Shown here: positions 62,223-64,000 of the stretch, piece after piece
Numbering within the stretch: the first letter of the stretch is position 1
Layout of the letters: every line of letters starts with the position of its first letter
Source of the DNA: JAPLJC01 sp963697965
GTDB taxonomy: Bacteria > Desulfobacterota > Desulfobaccia > Desulfobaccales > 0-14-0-80-60-11
Direction of reading: 5' to 3'
Assembly: GCA_963697965.1 (NCBI GenBank)
Contig: OY969108.1
Location: 1,240,001-1,304,000 of the forward strand
DNA: 64,000 bases
The notes under the pieces: model-generated
Told to the model about the DNA's origin: nothing
Databases searched by the model: none
Seen by the model: only the letters and a program-made list of their open reading frames with translations
Translations under genes and position numbers: made by a program

Positions 62223-63536
62223 ATGGATTTGCTGGCTAAGATCAGGGATAACCAGGCATTGGTGGGCATCATCGGCCTGGGGTACGTGGGACTGCCACTG
62301 GTGCTGCGCTTTTGCCAGGCAGGATTCCGGGTCCTTGGGTTCGACACGGATGACCGCAAGGTGGAGGCCCTAAACCGGGGGGAATCCTACATCATGCACA
62401 TCCCGTCGGCCCGCCTGGGGGAACTGCTGAAATCCCGGAATGGCCGGCAATTCGAGGCGACTTCAGAGATGGCTCGCCTGGGGGAACCTGATGTCCTGAT
62501 CATCTGCGTGCCTACCCCGCTCACGCCCAAGCGGGAGCCGGACCTGCGTTATATTACCTCCACAACCCGGCAGATTGCCGCAGCCCTGCGACCCGGGCAG
62601 CTGATTTCCCTTGAATCCACCACTTATCCCGGTACGACCGCGGAATTGGTCTTGCCTATGCTCAGCGGCGATCTCCAAGTGGGCCGCGATTTCTATCTGG
62701 TCTTCTCGCCGGAACGGGAGGACCCGGGGAATGCCGAGTTTGAGGTGCGCACCATTCCCAAGGTGGTGGGCGGCATCACCCCGGCCTGCCGGGACCACGG
62801 AGTAGCTCTTTATGGCAAAGTGATCGACCGGGTCATCCCGGTTTCCTCCACCCAGGCGGCGGAGATGAGCAAGTTGCTGGAAAACATTTACCGGGCGGTG
62901 AACATCGCCCTGGTGAACGAACTGAAGATGCTTTGCCTGCGTATGGGGGTCGATATTTTTGAAGTAATTGACGCCTCCAAGACCAAGCCCTTCGGTTTCC
63001 AAGCCTTTTATCCCGGCCCGGGCCTGGGAGGGCACTGCATTCCCATCGATCCTTTCTACCTGACCTGGAAGGCCCGGGAGTATGACTTTTCCACCCGCTT
63101 CATCGAACTGGCCGGGGACATCAACAGCAACATGCCCTATTTTGTGGCGCAGCGGGTGTCCGAGGTCCTGAATAAATACGCCTTGCCTCTGAAAGGGGCC
63201 CGCATCCTGGTGTTGGGCATTGCCTACAAGAAAGATGTGGATGACCACCGGGAATCACCGGCCTTCAAGATTATCCAACTTTTGAGCAAGGAGGGGGCTG
63301 TTGTTAGCTATAACGATCCCCACATCCCCCACTGCGCCGGGATGCGCCACTATCCGGACTTTGACCTGGAGTCGACGCCCCTTACGGCCGAGACGCTTCA
63401 GGAAGCCGACCTGGTCCTGCTGGTGACGGACCACTCCCACTACGACTACGCCTGGATCGCTTCCCAGGCGCACCTCATCGTGGACACCCGCAACGCCTTC
63501 AAAAATCAGGCAGGCGCCCATATTTACCAAGCCTGA
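62223..63536 (+). CDS. UDP-sugar 6-dehydrogenase (WbpA/TviB-like)
   Basis: 437 residues, three-domain UDP-glucose/GlcNAc dehydrogenase fold. VGIIGLGYVGLPLVLRFCQAGF binds NAD; VPTPLT, STTYPGTT and FSPEREDPGN follow. The catalytic Cys is C272 in GPGLGGHCIPIDPFYL, and GIAYKKDVDDHRESPAFKI is the C-domain. GGHCIPIDP-type sequences favour UDP-HexNAc over UDP-glucose. Produces a uronic acid donor for the polymer. Confidence 0.93.
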   Translation: MDLLAKIRDNQALVGIIGLGYVGLPLVLRFCQAGFRVLGFDTDDRKVEALNRGESYIMHIPSARLGELLKSRNGRQFEATSEMARLGEPDVLIICVPTPLTPKREPDLRYITSTTRQIAAALRPGQLISLESTTYPGTTAELVLPMLSGDLQVGRDFYLVFSPEREDPGNAEFEVRTIPKVVGGITPACRDHGVALYGKVIDRVIPVSSTQAAEMSKLLENIYRAVNIALVNELKMLCLRMGVDIFEVIDASKTKPFGFQAFYPGPGLGGHCIPIDPFYLTWKAREYDFSTRFIELAGDINSNMPYFVAQRVSEVLNKYALPLKGARILVLGIAYKKDVDDHRESPAFKIIQLLSKEGAVVSYNDPHIPHCAGMRHYPDFDLESTPLTAETLQEADLVLLVTDHSHYDYAWIASQAHLIVDTRNAFKNQAGAHIYQA

Positions 63537-63599
63537 TATCTGCCTGGAAATCAAACCGACTGATTTCGATGCGCTTGGGTTACCGAGCCGATGGGTGCG

Positions 63600-63690
63600 G
63601 GGTGAGGGCCGCGGTGGGCAGGGCGGCTCATGGGCCGGAGTATTCTTATTGCCCGGGGTTTGAAATTTGAGGGCAGGGGTTAAAGTCGGG
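63600..63690 (+). repeat. Imperfect direct repeat, right copy
   Basis: Partner of 57432-57525; ends just before the transposase scrap. Confidence 0.6.
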
Positions 63691-63691
63691 C

Positions 63692-63814
63692 ATAAATTAC
63701 CGTACCAAGCTGGCGGCGAGGACCATCGCCGATATATACAAAGAACGCTGGCAGATCGAGATCTTCTTCCGGCTGGCCGATGTCTGCCCCGAAGCCGCGG
63801 CCACCAATCACTGA
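63692..63814 (+). pseudogene. IS4-type transposase fragment
   Basis: Open for about 40 codons: YRTKLAARTIADIYKERWQIEIFFR, then TGA at 63812. YKERWQIEIFFR is the conserved Y-(2)-R-(3)-E-(6)-K-like region near the third catalytic acid of IS4-family transposases. Both ends are missing. Confidence 0.72.
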
Positions 63815-63832
63815 TAATCTCTGCCTAAAAAT

Positions 63833-63884
63833 TGGTTGAGCTGCGGGGAGTTGAACCCCGGACCTCTTGAATGCCATTCAGGGC
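63833..63884 (-). tRNA. 3' half of a tRNA gene (partial; anticodon region reads GGC)
   Basis: On the minus strand: an anticodon-like arm with loop ATGGCAT (U33 then GGC, which would be Ala), a variable region AGGTC, a perfect T-arm CGGGG-TTCAACT-CCCCG, an acceptor strand and CCA. No D-arm or 5' acceptor strand precedes it. Such 3' ends are typical of attachment sites left by integrated elements. Confidence 0.6.
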
Positions 63885-64000
63885 AAGGGGGAATCGGGAG
63901 AAGTAGACACAACCGCTATTTCACTGAAATTACTATAAAAAATGTGTATAAGCATTATAATGGAACTGGCCTAAAAATACCTCTATTAAGGGGTAAATGG
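63885..64000. other. Right edge of the window
   Basis: AT-rich non-coding sequence; nothing recognised before the window ends. Confidence 0.3.

Noticed and set aside
63833..63884. A complete tRNA gene
   Set aside because: The D-arm and 5' acceptor strand are absent from the adjacent bases, and one anticodon-stem pair is mismatched.

Overview
The window looks like a chromosomal segment of a GC-rich Gram-negative anaerobe, most likely a Desulfobacterota (deltaproteobacterial) lineage. This rests on an RND efflux system, an AmmeMemoRadiSam protein, paired cold-shock/RRM proteins, an apparent UGA-selenocysteine gene and a large Wzx/Wzy-type polysaccharide locus. No rRNA or other taxonomic marker is present, so the placement is inference.

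Layout. 1-5454: RND tripartite efflux operon (outer membrane factor cut by the window edge, adaptor, AcrB-like pump). 5775-7049: cold-shock cassette A (csp, small basic protein, RRM protein). 7119-13886, minus strand: a glucan operon (malQ, GH13 enzyme, proteasome-like Ntn hydrolase), then rmuC and a MEMO-family gene. 14479-16333: tRNA-Leu(UAA) followed by an AT-rich islet with a GIY-YIG protein, an exported protein and a short unknown ORF; two identical 16-bp palindromes bracket the islet. 16357-19823, minus strand: PAP2 phosphatase, ChrA-like transporter, and an ArsM-like methyltransferase read in frame through four UGA codons into a DUF2284 domain. 20089-21180, minus strand: cold-shock cassette B, a duplicate of A including promoter and leader. 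21494-24310: a truncated ABC exporter, a decayed IS3-family element and a nucleotidyltransferase remnant.

25392-63536 is an exopolysaccharide locus. It has Wza-like export, a BY-kinase/Wzz co-polymerase, a permuted initiating sugar transferase, a Wzx flippase, a Wzy-like polymerase, at least five glycosyltransferases, several methyltransferases, a carbamoyltransferase, acyltransferases and DegT aminotransferases. It also has nucleotide-sugar enzymes (GDP-mannose 3,5-epimerase-like, UDP-glucuronate epimerase-like, UDP-sugar dehydrogenase) and a CpsB/CapC-type tyrosine phosphatase opposing the kinase. Four of its genes carry frameshifts. The window ends with an IS4-type transposase scrap and the 3' half of a tRNA gene.

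The most notable signal is 16357-17913. One frame spans a methyltransferase and DUF2284, is interrupted only by four UGA codons, and each UGA is followed 19-22 nt later by a hairpin loop with the pattern NGG. Three of the UGAs sit in divergent proline-rich repeats of 27-28 codons. This predicts a selenoprotein with four selenocysteines. Second is the duplicated cold-shock cassette with a conserved leader of about 145 nt.
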